Positions 21,950-34,249 are shown, counted from the stretch's first letter. The stretch is 64,000 nucleotides of DNA from Nageia nagi (GCA_050084985.1 JBITNC010000001.1:177630001-177694000), one strand, 5' to 3'. The notes: a model not told the origin generated them from the letters alone. A program made the numbers and translations.

Positions 21950-23470
21950 TTTAACCAACCTAATAGAATCCTTAATCTTGGAGAACTAGGCTTCAAGAAG
22001 GGGATTGTTGAATAAATTAGTAGAGTTTAAGATTGATGAACAATACTATAAGTGTAGAAGACCATCCAAAACCTTCTCTCTGATGAAGTGGGCTTGAATT
22101 TTTACATGCTTTATTCTCTAATGAAAAATAAGATTCTTTTCCAAAGTAATAGGTGATTGATTATATGAATAAATTTAATATGAAAAAACTTTCTCATACC
22201 CAATTTCTTTTAGAATATGCCAAAACCAAATGGTTTCCTATTTTGCAACGAATATTATATGATATTTAGCCTCTATGGTGGAGAGAGTAGTAGTAGGTTG
22301 TTTCTTGGAAGCCTAAAAGATAGCACTTAAACCAATGCTATACACATAAGCAAAAGTTTATTTTCAATCATGTTTATCTCCTTCATAGCTATAATATGAG
22401 AATCTTGAGAGAAAAAATGAGGGAAACTTTTGAGAGCAAGATCTGTAGTGCCCACAACATACCTCAAAAATTACATAACTACATTGAGATGTTTAACATA
22501 TGAATTTTACATAAATTGAGCCATCAAATTCATGATAAAGGAAATATTTATCCTAGAGATATTCAAATATAGAAGACTAATAATTAGTTTCTTATAAGCC
22601 ATAACATCTACCAACTAAGAGTTGGATCTAAGAAACAAAGTGATTCCAAGAGAAACTAGGATTGCAACATGTTTGCACTCCTCCATTCCAAAATTTTGTA
22701 AAATATTTAATATATACTTGGATTGACTAAGATAAGTGCAATCCTTGTATTAGTATACTTACATACCAAGGTACTAGTGCAATAGACCAAGGTCTATCAT
22801 TTCAAAAGTTTCCTTGAGTTTGGATATGCACTTTTGTATGAGGATAATAGTATTACCTGTAATCAACATATCATCCACATAGAGAAGAATCAAGATCAAA
22901 TCTTAACCTTGGTTGAGCACATAACAATATATGTTAGAGAAGCATTTAGAAAACCCAATATCCTCAAAAAATCTTGAAATCTTTTTGTACCATGCCCAAG
23001 GTGCTTTCTTAAATCCATACAAAGACTTCTTTAACTTGCAAATAAAATATTATTTTCCTTCCATAATAAACCCTTCTAGTTGGTTCATTTAGATTTCCAC
23101 ATCTAAGTCACCATTAAGTAAAGCACTTTTGACATCAAGTTGAAAAACTTTCCATCCTTGAGATGCTAAAAGAGAAATAATTACCTTGATAATAGGCATC
23201 TTTACCATTTGAGCAAAGGTTTTCTCATAATCAACTTCGTATTTTTGAGCAAAACCCTTATCTACTAACCTTGCTTTGTATTTATCAATCTTGCCAACTG
23301 AATTGTATTTGATCTTGTAAATCTATTTATTACCAACCACATTTCATTCATTTGGATAAGGAAATAGATCCCAAGTTTGATTCTTCATTATAACCTCATG
23401 CTCCACATTTATTGTATTCATCCAACATTCATGCTTTGAAGCTTCCTTGAAGGATGAGGGCTCATTCTTT
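21950..23470 (-). pseudogene. Element B reverse transcriptase and RNase H remnant
   Basis: Minus strand reads NQTWDLFPYPNE, YKARLVDKGFAQKYEVDYEK, WKVFQLDVKSALLNGDLDVE, LKKSLYGFKKAPWAWYKKI, then LILILLYVDDMLITGN with the catalytic YVDD intact (about 22.87 kb), FEMIDLGLLH and YLSQSKYILNIL. RNase H follows with FLRYVVGTTDLAL and a tail near 21.97-22.05 kb. Few stops interrupt the RT half; the RNase H half has frameshifts. Confidence 0.8.
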
Positions 23471-23639
23471 ATATCAATTTTCATAAATAAAGATTTATTA
23501 ATAGTCATATTTCTTGTTATCATTTATTTTAGAGAGTTTTGTTCTTTAGGTGACATATCTACACTAACATCCATCTAGTTAGGTGCAATAGAAGAATCAT
23601 CACCCTCATCTAGGTTTTCACAAGGAGACTCTTCAGTAA

Positions 23640-24560
23640 GTTCATTAAACTTTATATAATTAGACACAAAGATTACTCTAGAGGAAGGTTGGTATAGCCT
23701 GTAGCCTCAATGTTGATTTTCAAATACATTTTTTCAAATCTCTTATCCATATTCTTTCTTTTATTAAGAATAATAAAGGTGTAAGCATCATAGCCAAAGA
23801 TCTTGAAGTGATTTATGTTAGGTTTCTTTCTTGTCCATACCTCATATGAAGTTTTGCCTTCAATTACTTTTGTAGGATATCTATTTAAGATGTAGATCAT
23901 AATATTTACAACTTCACCCCATAAGAAGCTAAGAATATCTCCTAATATGAATCTTTCCATTTCTTAAATGGTCCTATTTTTCCTTTCAACTACACCATTC
24001 TACTAAGGAGTGTAAGGGATCGTAAATTGCCTCTTGATTCCATACTTTGTATAAACAAATATTGAATTCATTGTTATTATACTCATCCCCATTATCAAAT
24101 CTCAACATATTGATTTTGAATCCAAACTAATTTTCAATCAAAGCTTTGAAATCTTTTAACCTATCAAAGGTTTGATCTTTATGCTCTAGAAGATAACCAA
24201 ATTTTATCCTGCTAAATTCACTGATGAAGATCAAGAGATAAGATGCTCTTCTAAGTGATTTAGTTAGAAATAAACCCATAAAATATGAGTGCAAAAGCTA
24301 AAAAGGTTTAGTTGTAGTTGTTTCCTTATCTTTCTCAAATATATAGGCTATTATAAGAAATTATTTATCTAAAATATGGTTAAGCATATGTTTGAAAAGG
24401 TCAAACAAATTACCTTTACCAACTTCTAAAGTCATACTCATTACGTTATCTCTAACAACTAATGCACCATCCATGAGGGAAGTTTCAAATATATAAATCA
24501 ATCACTAAGGAATTTTGATCACAAGATTAGAAGCTATACAAAATTCTTCAAATAAATTCC
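23640..24560 (-). pseudogene. Element B integrase remnant
   Basis: Begins within the integrase core: LTKSLRRASYLLIFISEFSR, YLLEHKDQTFDRLKDFKAL, LRFDNGDEYNNNEF, then VNIMIYILNRYPTKVIEGKT and SYEVWTRKKPNINHFKIFGY. The first catalytic aspartate is not preserved (HSYFMG for HSDLxG); the second is in RFDNG; the glutamate region (GVVERK) is readable after a frameshift. The pre-integrase zinc finger, protease and gag that should precede it are missing, and the minisatellite lies just upstream. Confidence 0.75.
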
Positions 24561-24837
24561 TTATTTAATATGCCACAAGATAATATTTACTTGACCATGA
24601 CATTTTAATTATAGAAACCCATAAGTCAACTTCTCTATAGAGATGTACAAATCATAAATAATGCCAACTTGACATTGCTACTAGTCAAGATGCAAATGAT
24701 GAATGAAGGTAAAATTAATCCATTAACAAGGATTCACCTTTCATCAATGCATAAGTATACTTCCTAGTAATATAAGTAAATTGGCATTTATCTATAATGG
24801 ATAAACTTCCTACTAATAGAAGTAAAGTGGCATAAGA

Positions 24838-25790
24838 TGAACCTTTTCAATTATAGGGAAAGGTAAACCTTTTTAACCACCCCATCAAATTTTCAACTAT
24901 GGAAAAGGGAGAACCTTTTTAACCACCCCATCAAATTTTCAACTATGGAAAAGGGAGAACCTTTTTAACCACCCCATCAAATTTTTAACCATGGAGAAGA
25001 GAAAACCTTTTTAACCACTCCATCAAATTTTCAACCATGGGTAAGAGCAAACTTTTTTAACCACTTTATCAAATTTTCAAACATGAATAAGGGTGAACCT
25101 TTTTAACCACTCCATCAAATTTTCAACCATGGAGAAGGGTGAACCTTTTTAACCACTCCATCAAATTTTCAACCATGGATAAGGGAAAAAAATTTTAACC
25201 ACTTTATCAAATTTTCAACCATGGAGAAGGGTGAACCTTTTTAACCACTCCATAAAATTTTCAACCATGAATAAGGGCAAACCTTTTTAATCACTCCATC
25301 AAATTTTCAATCATAAATAAGGGTGAACCTTTTTAAGCACTCCATAAAATTTTCAACCATGGAGAAGGGCAAACCTTTTTAACTATTGCATCAAATTTTC
25401 AACCATGAAGAAGGGTGAAACTTTTTAACCGCTCCATCAAATTTTGCAACCATGGAGAAGGGAAAATCTTTTTAACCACTCTATCAAATTTTCAACCATG
25501 GAGAAGGGTGAACCTTTTTAACCACTCCATCAAATTTTCAACCATGGAGAAGGTTGAACCTTTTTAACCACTCCATCAAATTTTGCAACTATAGAGAAAG
25601 GTGAATATTTTAACTACTCCATAAAAATTTTCAACTATGGAGAAGGATGAACCTTTTAACTACTCCATCAAAATTTGCAACTATGGATAAGGATGAACCT
25701 TTTAACTACTCCATCAAAATTTACAACTATGGAGAAGGATGAACCTTTTAACTACTCCATCAAAATTTGCAACTATGGATATCAACAAGT
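24838..25790. repeat. 46-bp minisatellite, about 20 units
   Basis: Contiguous head-to-tail units on the pattern AACCACTCCATCAAATTTTC then AACCATGGAGAAGGGTGAAC and a CTTTTT run. I count about 20 units. Units at the low-coordinate end share CCACCCCATC and those at the high end share AACTACTCC and AATTTGCAACTATGG, so neighbours resemble each other most. There are no variable spacers. Confidence 0.92.
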
Positions 25791-26799
25791 GTGCTATCAT
25801 TATTTAGCAAAAGTTTTCATCCAACCAAGAATACAAGAACAAATTCATAATTATATAATTAAATATGCATATTTTCATCACAATCCATAAAAAAATGATC
25901 ATTTATACAAAATATTTGCATCATTATTTAAAAATTAATCTTTACATGATAAAAGATAATCAATATGTGCATAATCAATTATCCATATATCCAACATTTT
26001 ATTATCACCAAATATCACTCAAAGGAGAGTATAGTTGAGGTTGTTTTCTTATAAATTAGGCCTTCACCTAGATCCTAGATCCTACCAATCCTTAATCATT
26101 ACTTCTTGGGAAGTAATATACTCTCACAAGGAGAAGTACTAACTATTTTTCAAATTTTTATGTATATTGGATAGACCAAATTAATTATCTTGATTAAATT
26201 TTTAGTTTTCCTTCTAGGTTATTAGAATAATCCTTGAATAGATGGGTGAACATGTGGTATCACTACACACATGTTTGTCCACTTATATGGAGTTAAATCT
26301 ATACCAACAAAGGACTTAGGAGTAATTAATAAGTACGTACTTTTCACCACTTGGATTGTCAAATTAAAAGGCTCCAGTCTACCTTATCCTCACCTCATGG
26401 CTCTCCAAACAAGTTATGTTGCAAAATAAATATGCAGATATGTTCATTTTAGGGAAAGCAATTTTCAATGTTTGAGTACTTTGTATATAAAGTAAAATTT
26501 TAAAATAATAAAATACTTTAAACATGAAACTACATCCAATATCATCCATAAGTATGAGCCAAAGAGTCCAATAGGTTTTGTTACAACCCCTAATGGATCT
26601 ATTTACAAAGGTTCATTAATTTTAAGTAACAACAAATGAGCCTAAGAGTCTAATGGATTTTATTGCAACCCCTAATGGATCTCTATACAAAGGTTCATTA
26701 TCAAAAATTGAAAAATTCCCCCCTTGTTACTTAAAAATTGAACTTAAAATAATGTTTATTTGCAATTTATCATCAAAAAATTCATAGGCAAAAATATTT

Positions 26800-27110
26800 A
26801 AGAAAACTTTTATCCATCCACATGCATTAGGATAAAATATTAAACCATGCATTTAAAAAAAATTTATCCACATAGCAATAATCATGCATTAGGACAAAAT
26901 ATTAAACTATGCATTTAAAAAAAATATCCAAATAGCAATAATCATGCATTAGGACAAAATATTAAACAATGCATTTTTTTAAAAAAAAATAAATACAGCA
27001 ATAATATGTATTAGGAAAATATTAACATGCAAAAATAAATTTTATTCATCTACATGTGTGTATAATAGCAATAATCATACATTAAGATAAAATATTAACC
27101 ATGTAGTCAT
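26800..27110. repeat. About 60-bp imperfect repeats in the B leader
   Basis: Four to five imperfect units containing AGCAATAATCATGCATTAGG, ACAAAATATTAAACTATGCA and an A run. Confidence 0.75.
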
Positions 27111-27329
27111 AAAATATTCTCCCTTTTTTATTTTAAATGCATGATTAATAAAGTCCCTTATTGTAATTTGCACTCAGGTAAAATGATAATTTAGTAAATA
27201 AATCAATATTAGCCTTAAAAAATTGCCCATAATGAATTAAAAAAAATTAACCTAAAAAAAACTTTAGAATTTGAATGGAAATTATTGTAACCTTTACCTC
27301 ATGCTATTGTTTTTCAATATATATATATA

Positions 27330-27660
27330 TAGCTCTCTAAAAAACCTATGCATGTATTTTTTATTTTAAAAAAATGCATACATGTAATATAAAGCTCTTT
27401 AAAAAATTGCATGCATCTATTTTTTATTTTAAAACAATGCATGCATGTAATATAAAGCTCTCTTTAAAATGCATGAATAAAATGCATGCATGCAATATAA
27501 AATTATCTAAAAAATGCATGCATATAATTTTTATTTTTTAAAAATGCATGCATGTAATATAAAGCTTTCTAAAAAATGCATGCGTGTAATATAAAGCTCT
27601 TTAAAAAATGCATACATGTAATTTTTATTTTTAAAAAATGCATGCATGTAATTTGCATGC
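27330..27660. repeat. ATGCATGCATGTAATATAAAGC repeat cluster in the B leader
   Basis: About seven imperfect units of AAAAAATGCATGCATGTAAT followed by ATAAAGCTCT or ATTTTTATT. The CATGCATG core is palindromic and matches the RY (CATGCA) motif bound by plant B3 transcription factors (known motif; function here is inference). A shorter version is in element A near 17.41-17.46 kb. Confidence 0.8.
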
Positions 27661-28167
27661 AATTTTATTTTTACAAACATATTAGTATTGTAAAAAAAAT
27701 ATTGCAATAATAGCATTATAGTCAAAAAATTTTAATACTTTTAACCATATCTACACTAAGTAGAAACTTACAAATTTAACCTATAATAACACATTATTGC
27801 TATATTTAAGCAAATTTACTTAAAATTTGCAATTAATATATTATTGCTATACATTAAGCAATTTTATTTAAAAAAATTGCAACTAACAAACTATTGTTAG
27901 TAAAAAATAATGCATAGCAATAACATAAAAATTAAATAAACATATTAGTATAACAAAATAACAATGATATATTATCTACTTTGAACAAATTTTGCAAAAA
28001 AGACTTTATAATCAAAGAACCAAAATGATTAGTAATATAAGCAAAATTTGACAAAGAACATGGTAGGAGGAAGATTATACCTTCAAAACTTTTTTTACCT
28101 CAAAAAATTAGATGAATAAAGAAGTGGAATGGACTTTCAAGGATGTTGAAAAGAAGCCTTCAATAAT

Positions 28168-28182
28168 GGCTTTGATATCACT
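28168..28182 (-). promoter_or_regulatory. Element B primer-binding site (decayed)
   Basis: Minus strand AGTGATATCAAAGCC next to the LTR end; element A has AGTGGTATCAGAGCC at the same place. Both differences are G to A. Confidence 0.75.
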
Positions 28183-28648
28183 TGATGAAATTAACCCTTT
28201 CTGAATTAATCTTTAGTTTACCAAGATCTCAAGAAGATACTTACAACATCAACACAATAGCATAATAATACAATCCTATCTCACAAATAACACGAATATA
28301 AAGTGGTTACTCTTTTTTTAGGAGTACATACACTAACTAAGATCTTCTTATTCTCAAGGACCTCTCTTATAGAATCTCCCTTCTCTCCAAACTTTAAACC
28401 TAGAGCAAAGCTTGCTTTACAATTGTACAATATTGGAGGGGGGTACCTCTCTATATATAAGAAAAAACCCACTCTTTAATCTTCCTTTAACCTAAGGGTA
28501 AGGTTAAATATATTTATATATTTAATCTCTTTTCTATATTTAATCCCCTTCCTATTTTTATTCCCTTAATGCTTTAAGGTATCTAAAGATACTTTAAGCA
28601 TTAAGTGAATTTACATTAAAAAGAAATATTACATTACAAATTCTAACA
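28183..28648 (-). repeat. Element B 5' LTR
   Basis: Minus strand TGTTAGAATTTGTAATGTAA to TTTCATCA, homologous throughout to the element A LTR (17962-18394). Contains a TATATATAG box near 28450-28460 on the minus strand. Followed at 28649 by M1 integrase sequence with the TTGAT duplication. Confidence 0.85.
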
Positions 28649-29298
28649 ATCAACATATGCAAATATTTTACAAACAAAGACTCTTACAAATGAGTAGTTC
28701 ACCTTTTTACCTATCCACATCTCCTCTTATGAAGTTCCAGGAACCACCTTAATCCTTTTGATGATATAATGTGAACAAAATGAATTAAAATCTTTACTAC
28801 AAAATTCACCACCATCATCAAATCTAAGATATTTTAATTTTAAATTTGTTTCATTTTCAACTAATGCCTTTCAGACCTTAAACATTTCAAACACATAAGA
28901 TTTACTCTTAATGCAATACACACATGTCTTTCTAGTAGATTCATCAATGAAACTGATAAAGTAAGATGAGCCACCAAGTGAGCTAACTTGTGAAGGGCCC
29001 CACACATCTGTATGAACCAAATCTAACTTTTGACTTTTCTTATCTTTGTAACTTTTAAAAAACTAACTATTCTTTGTTTACCATACAAAAAATCTTCACC
29101 AAATCCTATATCAATCTCTTTTATATTTGGAACCAAGCATCTAGAGTGTAAGATTTTCATACCTTTCTCACTCATATGCCCAAGACTAGTATGACATAAT
29201 GTTTCATATTCACCTATTGAAAAAAGATTCATGGAGTAATCATAGATATATATGAGTAAATAAAGTGTGCCAATCAAATTTTCCTTTGTAACCATCAT
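28649..29298 (-). pseudogene. M1 integrase N-terminal part
   Basis: Minus strand reads CHTSLGHMSEKGMKILHSRC and [16 protein letters not shown] (pre-integrase zinc finger), then a [17 protein letters not shown] segment with the first catalytic aspartate, FIDESTRK, and LRFDDGGEFCSKDFN with the second. After KVVPGTS the usual glutamate-containing stretch is deleted and the frame jumps to EEMWIGKKVNYSFVRVFVC, ending at AYVD where B is inserted. Confidence 0.8.
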
Positions 29299-30140
29299 TA
29301 GACCTTTTGTTACTTTCTAATTAGAATTGCCAAATGCAACCATATACCCTTCCTTATCTAATTTATTTACTAATATTAGATTTCTTTTAAGATCCAAAAT
29401 GTGTCTTTGCATCATTAAGATTCCATTATCTACCATTAGGTAATTTCATTGTTATATTGTCAATACCAACAATTTTACATGTGTGTGCATTACCTAATAA
29501 TACTTGACTATAGTCACCTTATATGTAGTTTGTGAAATATTCTTTATGTGATGTAGTGTAAAATAAAGCACCCAATAGTCACCATTTTTATCAAGATAAA
29601 TTATTAGAGAATCTTGAAGTATCTCATCAACTATTTTTTCTTCTTGATTACCTATGCCTTCATTATTATTACTACCTTCTACTTCTTTTTCTTTTATATT
29701 CCAACAATCCTTTTTAATTTGATCCTTTTTACTACAATGCCAATATTCCAATCTAGTTTTATCTTTATATAGTGATATCCCCTTGGATTTACCCTTAACT
29801 TGCTTCTTCTCCTTTCCCTTGATCTTTCCCTTATCTCCACTATGAGATCCATATTGGAAATTTTACTTGTAGACCTTCTTCTCATATATTCACTTAGTAT
29901 GGTTTCAAAAATTTCATCAAAGACCAATTTTGCATTAGAAGAAGAGTTACTAATAGCCATGACAAAACTATTCCAATTATCTAGAAGAGAACACAATATT
30001 AACAAAGCTCTTATTTCATCTTCAAACTCTATATTAACTAAACTTAATCAATTTGTGACTGTATTAAACTCATTAATATGATCTTGGACTAAACTATCTT
30101 CATTCATATTCATGTTAAATAAATTTTTCATCAAATATAT
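29299..30140 (-). pseudogene. M1 gag C-terminal half and protease
   Basis: Minus strand: EDEIRALLILCSLLDNWNSF, VMAISNSS, a basic RERSRERRRSK tail, then a zinc knuckle with lost ligands (MEYWHCSKKDQIKKDC; first Cys to Tyr and His to Gln), DSLIIYLDKNGDYWVL, and a protease whose DSGA active site has become YFTL. CKIVGIDNITMKLPNG follows. The first bases at 30140 continue the gag frame from 38248 once G1 and one copy of its 5-bp duplication are discounted. Confidence 0.8.
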
Positions 30141-30850
30141 TGTAGTCTATAACTTGTGTAAAATAAGAATATACATAATAAATAAATAGATCTATAATAT
30201 AATAAGAGTAAATATAAACATTATATCAGATATAATAATTATACATGAAACATATGCACCTGATATGAAGTGTATGTACAATCCTAAACAACAAATATCA
30301 ATTGATATTCAAAGAATTTGGATTGGATTCATGATAAGTTCATTATGTATCTTAATATTCATGAATCAATAGCTCAACTATCGAAATCTAGAACCCTCAA
30401 TCTAGAATATGCATACCATTAGCAATGTAGAATATGTAGAACTATGATATGCACCAAAGGTAGAAAGTCTTAGAGCTCGAAGTATAACAATTTCTCATAA
30501 TAGGTGGCATCGAAAGACATTGTAGCTTGATGAAAATTGTGGTTAACAACCACCTATCATAGATCTTATCATATCAAAGAGTTCTAATCTATCAGTCTAT
30601 TCCACTTGTATATATAACCTATAACGACATAGAAAGGAGTGAAATTCGACCTATAGAAATAATATAAACTTTGTTATATTCAAGATACTTTAAAATATAG
30701 ACTATGATAATGATAAAGCATTTAATATAACACATGGTATTACATTGTAATATCACCTTTATCTTGGCATTTGTAATATTATGATAATTCATTTAAGAAG
30801 TCTAAATATGATTTATTAAATAAAGAATAAATCATTTTTAGGCATCTACA
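30141..30850 (-). repeat. G1 3' LTR
   Basis: Plus-strand text TGTAGTCTATAACTTGTG to TTTAGGCATCTACA; aligns over its whole length with 37527-38247. The match includes GAAACATATGCACCTGATAT and ATCAATTGATATTCA. The right part also matches the fragment at 1590-1992. Confidence 0.92.
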
Positions 30851-30866
30851 TTTTTCCCCTCTTTGG
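30851..30866 (-). promoter_or_regulatory. G1 polypurine tract
   Basis: Minus strand CCAAAGAGGGGAAAAA immediately before the 3' LTR start TGTAGATGCC. Primes plus-strand DNA synthesis in LTR elements. Confidence 0.85.
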
Positions 30867-32073
30867 ATATGAAATGAAAAGCATTGAAATTGCATAATCC
30901 AAAGAAGTTTAGAGAAAAGAAGAAAATTTTCAAAAGTAAAGTGGAATTCCCTTTTTTGATCGATATGTTGAGTATGATATGTTGTCTACTCCTTTTTGTT
31001 CTTGCATTTCCCCTTGTTTTAGCTACTTTGACAATCAAGCTAAAAATTGGAGTCCTTGCATGAGAAGAGCACCTCTAAATGAATCTTACTCTCTCAAAAA
31101 ATACCTTTTTAAGAACAATATAATATAATACCTATATAGATCATATCCCATTAAAAAATAATTAATTTAAAAAGCAAAGATGAAATAAATATGATATCCA
31201 TTATGTCACTATGGCTAATGCAATTCCTAGCTCTATTTAACCATGAATTTTAGACTATTGTTGTTACAACTCATATTCTATGAAGATCAAGTTGATGAGG
31301 TCCTTTTTAATACCCCAAGCTTCAAACAACCATAATTATCAAATTGATGAGATCCTTTGATACCCCAAGCTTAGAATAACCTATAATTTATGAGAGATTT
31401 TTCTCATGGAGTGACCATGGCCTTGAAAATATTTGTTAGCATAACATTTAACAATATCATTTGATTCCCATAAAAATACCAAATATTCAAATATTTATTG
31501 GCCTTACATATCAATATTGTACATTTGATCATATTTAATTGCTTGATTTCATTAATTTTCAAAGCAAATATATGTCATTGACAACGTAAATTTCATAGAA
31601 TTTGAAAATCATATCTTTTGTAATTTTAATAATAGAATAATGAATTTCCTTGCAAATGTATAATGTAAGTTGTGCATGATACAATATTTATCATTTTTTG
31701 TCATAATACATTGAATTACTCATCAATTTTGCATTTTGGACATCGTTGGCAATGCAATTTTGGTGAAATTGGTTTTTAAAAAGAAATGACCACCAATTAA
31801 AATAATTTAAAGTATTTTTCCTACACTAATCATCATTTTGGAAGCATTAATTTTGAGATTTTAAAAAACCCTCATTTGAGCCAAGGTTTGGTCAAAAAAT
31901 GGAATAAAATATGCTTTTTTGGTTGACTTTTTCATTGTTTTCTCTATTCATGCTTTATCTTCTTGTTGTCTAACATGGTATTCCATATTGGCAATCACAT
32001 TTGTCCTCCACCATTTGATTCTTTTGCCTTGACTTTTTACAATCATTTGATTTTTCCTATTAATCTAATTGAT
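30867..32073. other. Non-coding G1 segment between 3' LTR and PMD start
   Basis: No protein family seen on either strand. It would hold the promoter of the plus-strand PMD gene, but I cannot point to a convincing TATA box or start site. Confidence 0.4.
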
Positions 32074-34134
32074 ATGGCTGCTTAGGATTGGGGGGTTGTT
32101 GAGAGACCTTTGACAAGATGAAGGGGCCATATCGCTAGGTACATTTGAAGTCTCCCCTTATAACATGTGGTAAGGATTTCATTTTTTATTATTTTCTTTT
32201 GAAAAAACTTTTTACTATTTCTCATGTACAAAACCCTAGGTTTTCCTTATGTTTATCATTTTGTGGTATAATTTACCCCTACAGTAACATTTTCATCTTG
32301 ATTTCATAGGGTTTCATATAAATTTAATATTTTCTTCCATACAATTCAATTTTATGTGACTAAAACAAATTTTATTTTTTATTTTTGTAGGATTGGAAGG
32401 TAAATATCAAGGATGGGCCCATGTCCATAGTTGCTTTGGAGAAGGTTTGGGAATGGTAACACATGAACTATAAGGATGATATACTCATGCATTCAAGGCT
32501 AAATGACCTATTTATTGTTGAACATATTCAATAAGACCTTCACCTCTTTACTATGTTAGTAGAAATATGGGACTAGGATACCAACTCATTTCACCTGCCC
32601 CTAGGTTGAATGATAGTAACTTTACTATATGTACAAGATATGGGGAATCCCATCTAGATTTAGCTTATGCATCAAGCCAAAGTTTCAAATAATAATTAGA
32701 GACAATAGTTTTTTCCATGGATGATAAGTGAGAAGTACTATTATTGGGAGCACCATGCTAGTCCCTTGTTCGAGACATGTAAATTTACCTCTCTATCTTA
32801 ACATTTTAGGCTTATGATTGCCTTAATAATTTATACATACTTGTGCCTTGACAAGAGCAACTCTTCATTTCTTCTAGGCATGGTATGGTTGTTTCAATAT
32901 ATATGTGTCAAGGTCACACATTTTTCTTAGGAACCACTTGTGTTGGCATAATTATATAGAGACTTGCATAATTTCATGTGTGTTGACAAGTTCAACATTA
33001 TTGTTTCTCATGTTGGTCTCCTATAGGTGTGGGCCTATGAGAAGATAGTGGTTATTTGGCCTATGGAACTAGAAAGGATGAGGGAGTACCCCACAAATAT
33101 TTCTTTCACTTGTTAGGTATCCATTTTATGTGGGTGTAGATACCCACATTCACTAGAGATGAGGCGGTAGGAGATAAACCAACTCCAGACCGAGGATGTG
33201 GTTTGGGTTTCCTATGTCAAGTTTATGTGGGAGGATGATGCCCACTAGATTTCTTAGTTGAGAAAACCATTCTTATATCAACTTTATATGGGCTTAAGCA
33301 ATTTTGGATTCTATAAGGATTCTACCTACCTTGACCTACTACATCTGCCATAAGATCGAGAGGGATGTTCCAACAGAAGCCCAAATTATACTAGCATGGG
33401 TTATCACATGGGAGAAGCTAGAAAATTAGACCCACCTACAAACACCTCTATGGCCCTTGATACTATGAGGGGTTTTATGGCATGGTGGGAGATAGTTCAT
33501 CCATCCTCATTGGGAATGGATGATGATGAAGATAAGAAGGATTAGAAGATGGTAGTAGAATCAGAGGGGTTTTTAGATGAGGATGCAAAACAAGTGGATA
33601 ATATTATGCATGATATTCTAGTGCAAGGACCACCAATTGCACCAACACCAAGGCTGATAACTTTAGCTAAGGCTATACCACTAGTTTCAACAAGTAACAT
33701 ACTTATTTATTTGTTACTTTTTGGTTTTTAATTTATAGGTTTATGAAAACTAACTTATAATGGTTTTGTGTTCTACAAGAGATAGCACTACTCGTATAGT
33801 TATGTTAGAGGTTGAGATCAAGAGGCTTAAGCCTTTTGAAGCACATGTGGCTGCTTTACATGCTACTCTTACTTCTTACAATGCATAGATAGCCTCCATG
33901 GATCAGTCCATGAAGAGGTTATAGGAGTGGGTGGACATGCCTCTACCTAATGAGCAGTGGGCATTTATCCAAGATTTAATGGATAATATTGAGAAGAAGG
34001 ATAAGGATATTATTGTATTAAATAAGAAATATGAGATAGCCAAGACTTTATTAGTGGCTCAAGGAATTAGCACTAGTGATTTATTAGTTGGGGTATCTAA
34101 TATGGACATAGTAATGGGTCTAGGAGGACCTTGA
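32074..34134 (+). pseudogene. Plant mobile domain (PMD) gene remnant, multi-exon, antisense in G1
   Basis: Start ATG 32074 reads MAA-stop-DWGVVERPLTR and RGHIARYI; stops there fit CAG, CGA and CAA decay. A GTAAGG donor near 32170 and TTTTTGTAG acceptor at 32390 bound a likely intron. Exon 2 (32391-32777) has LHLFTMLVEIWD, TNSFHLPLG and MIVTLLYV, the core PMD motif (LxxLVERWxPETHTFHLPxGEMTxTLxDV). After about 32.88 kb come LYRDLHNF, SHVGLL and VWAYEKIVVIWP, then QTEDVVWVSYV and further PMD-like text to about 33.4 kb. A last intron (33694 to about 33780) precedes a coiled-coil C-terminus (MLEVEIKRLKPFEAHVAALH, EKKDKDIIVLNKKYEIAKTL) ending at 34134. PMD proteins (MAIN/MAIL1 type) occur both as host genes and inside transposons. 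Confidence 0.72.
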
Positions 34135-34199
34135 GACCTATTTAGGTGGGGAGTAGTAGTAGTGCACACCACTAGGATGTACATGATTCCATCGTATTT

Positions 34200-34249
<50 letters not shown>

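Larger units (their letters stand above)
25791..28167 (-). other. Element B leader (untranslated region)
   Basis: No coding signal. 26.04-26.45 kb on the minus strand is homologous to the leaders of P3 (about 43.02-43.40) and P5 (about 58.13-58.50): shared blocks are GCAACATAACTTGTTTGG, GAGCCATGAGGTGAGGATAA and GTAGTGATACCACATG. Closer to the LTR are two short-period arrays (26.80-27.11 and 27.33-27.66 kb) and a section homologous to the element A leader. Confidence 0.75.
21685..28648 (-). mobile_element. Copia element B, gag replaced by a minisatellite
   Basis: Minus strand: 5' LTR 28648-28183, degraded primer site 28182-28168, long leader to 25791, 46-bp minisatellite 25790-24838, integrase 24560-23640, RT to about 22680, RNase H to about 21950, then a short 3' segment ending TTCATGA. 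Flanking TTGAT on both sides is a perfect 5-bp duplication within the M1 integrase. The leader is homologous to those of P3 and P5, and the pol matches theirs. Gag and protease are absent and no full 3' LTR remains; only about ten bases resembling the LTR end survive, pointing to a 3' deletion. Confidence 0.8.

Noticed and set aside
24838-25790. Possible CRISPR-like or other spaced array
   Set aside because: Units are contiguous with no variable spacers, gradual unit variants and a plant context: an ordinary minisatellite.
29800-30081. 93-codon plus open frame
   Set aside because: It is antisense to the M1 gag, whose copia motifs are clear on the minus strand.
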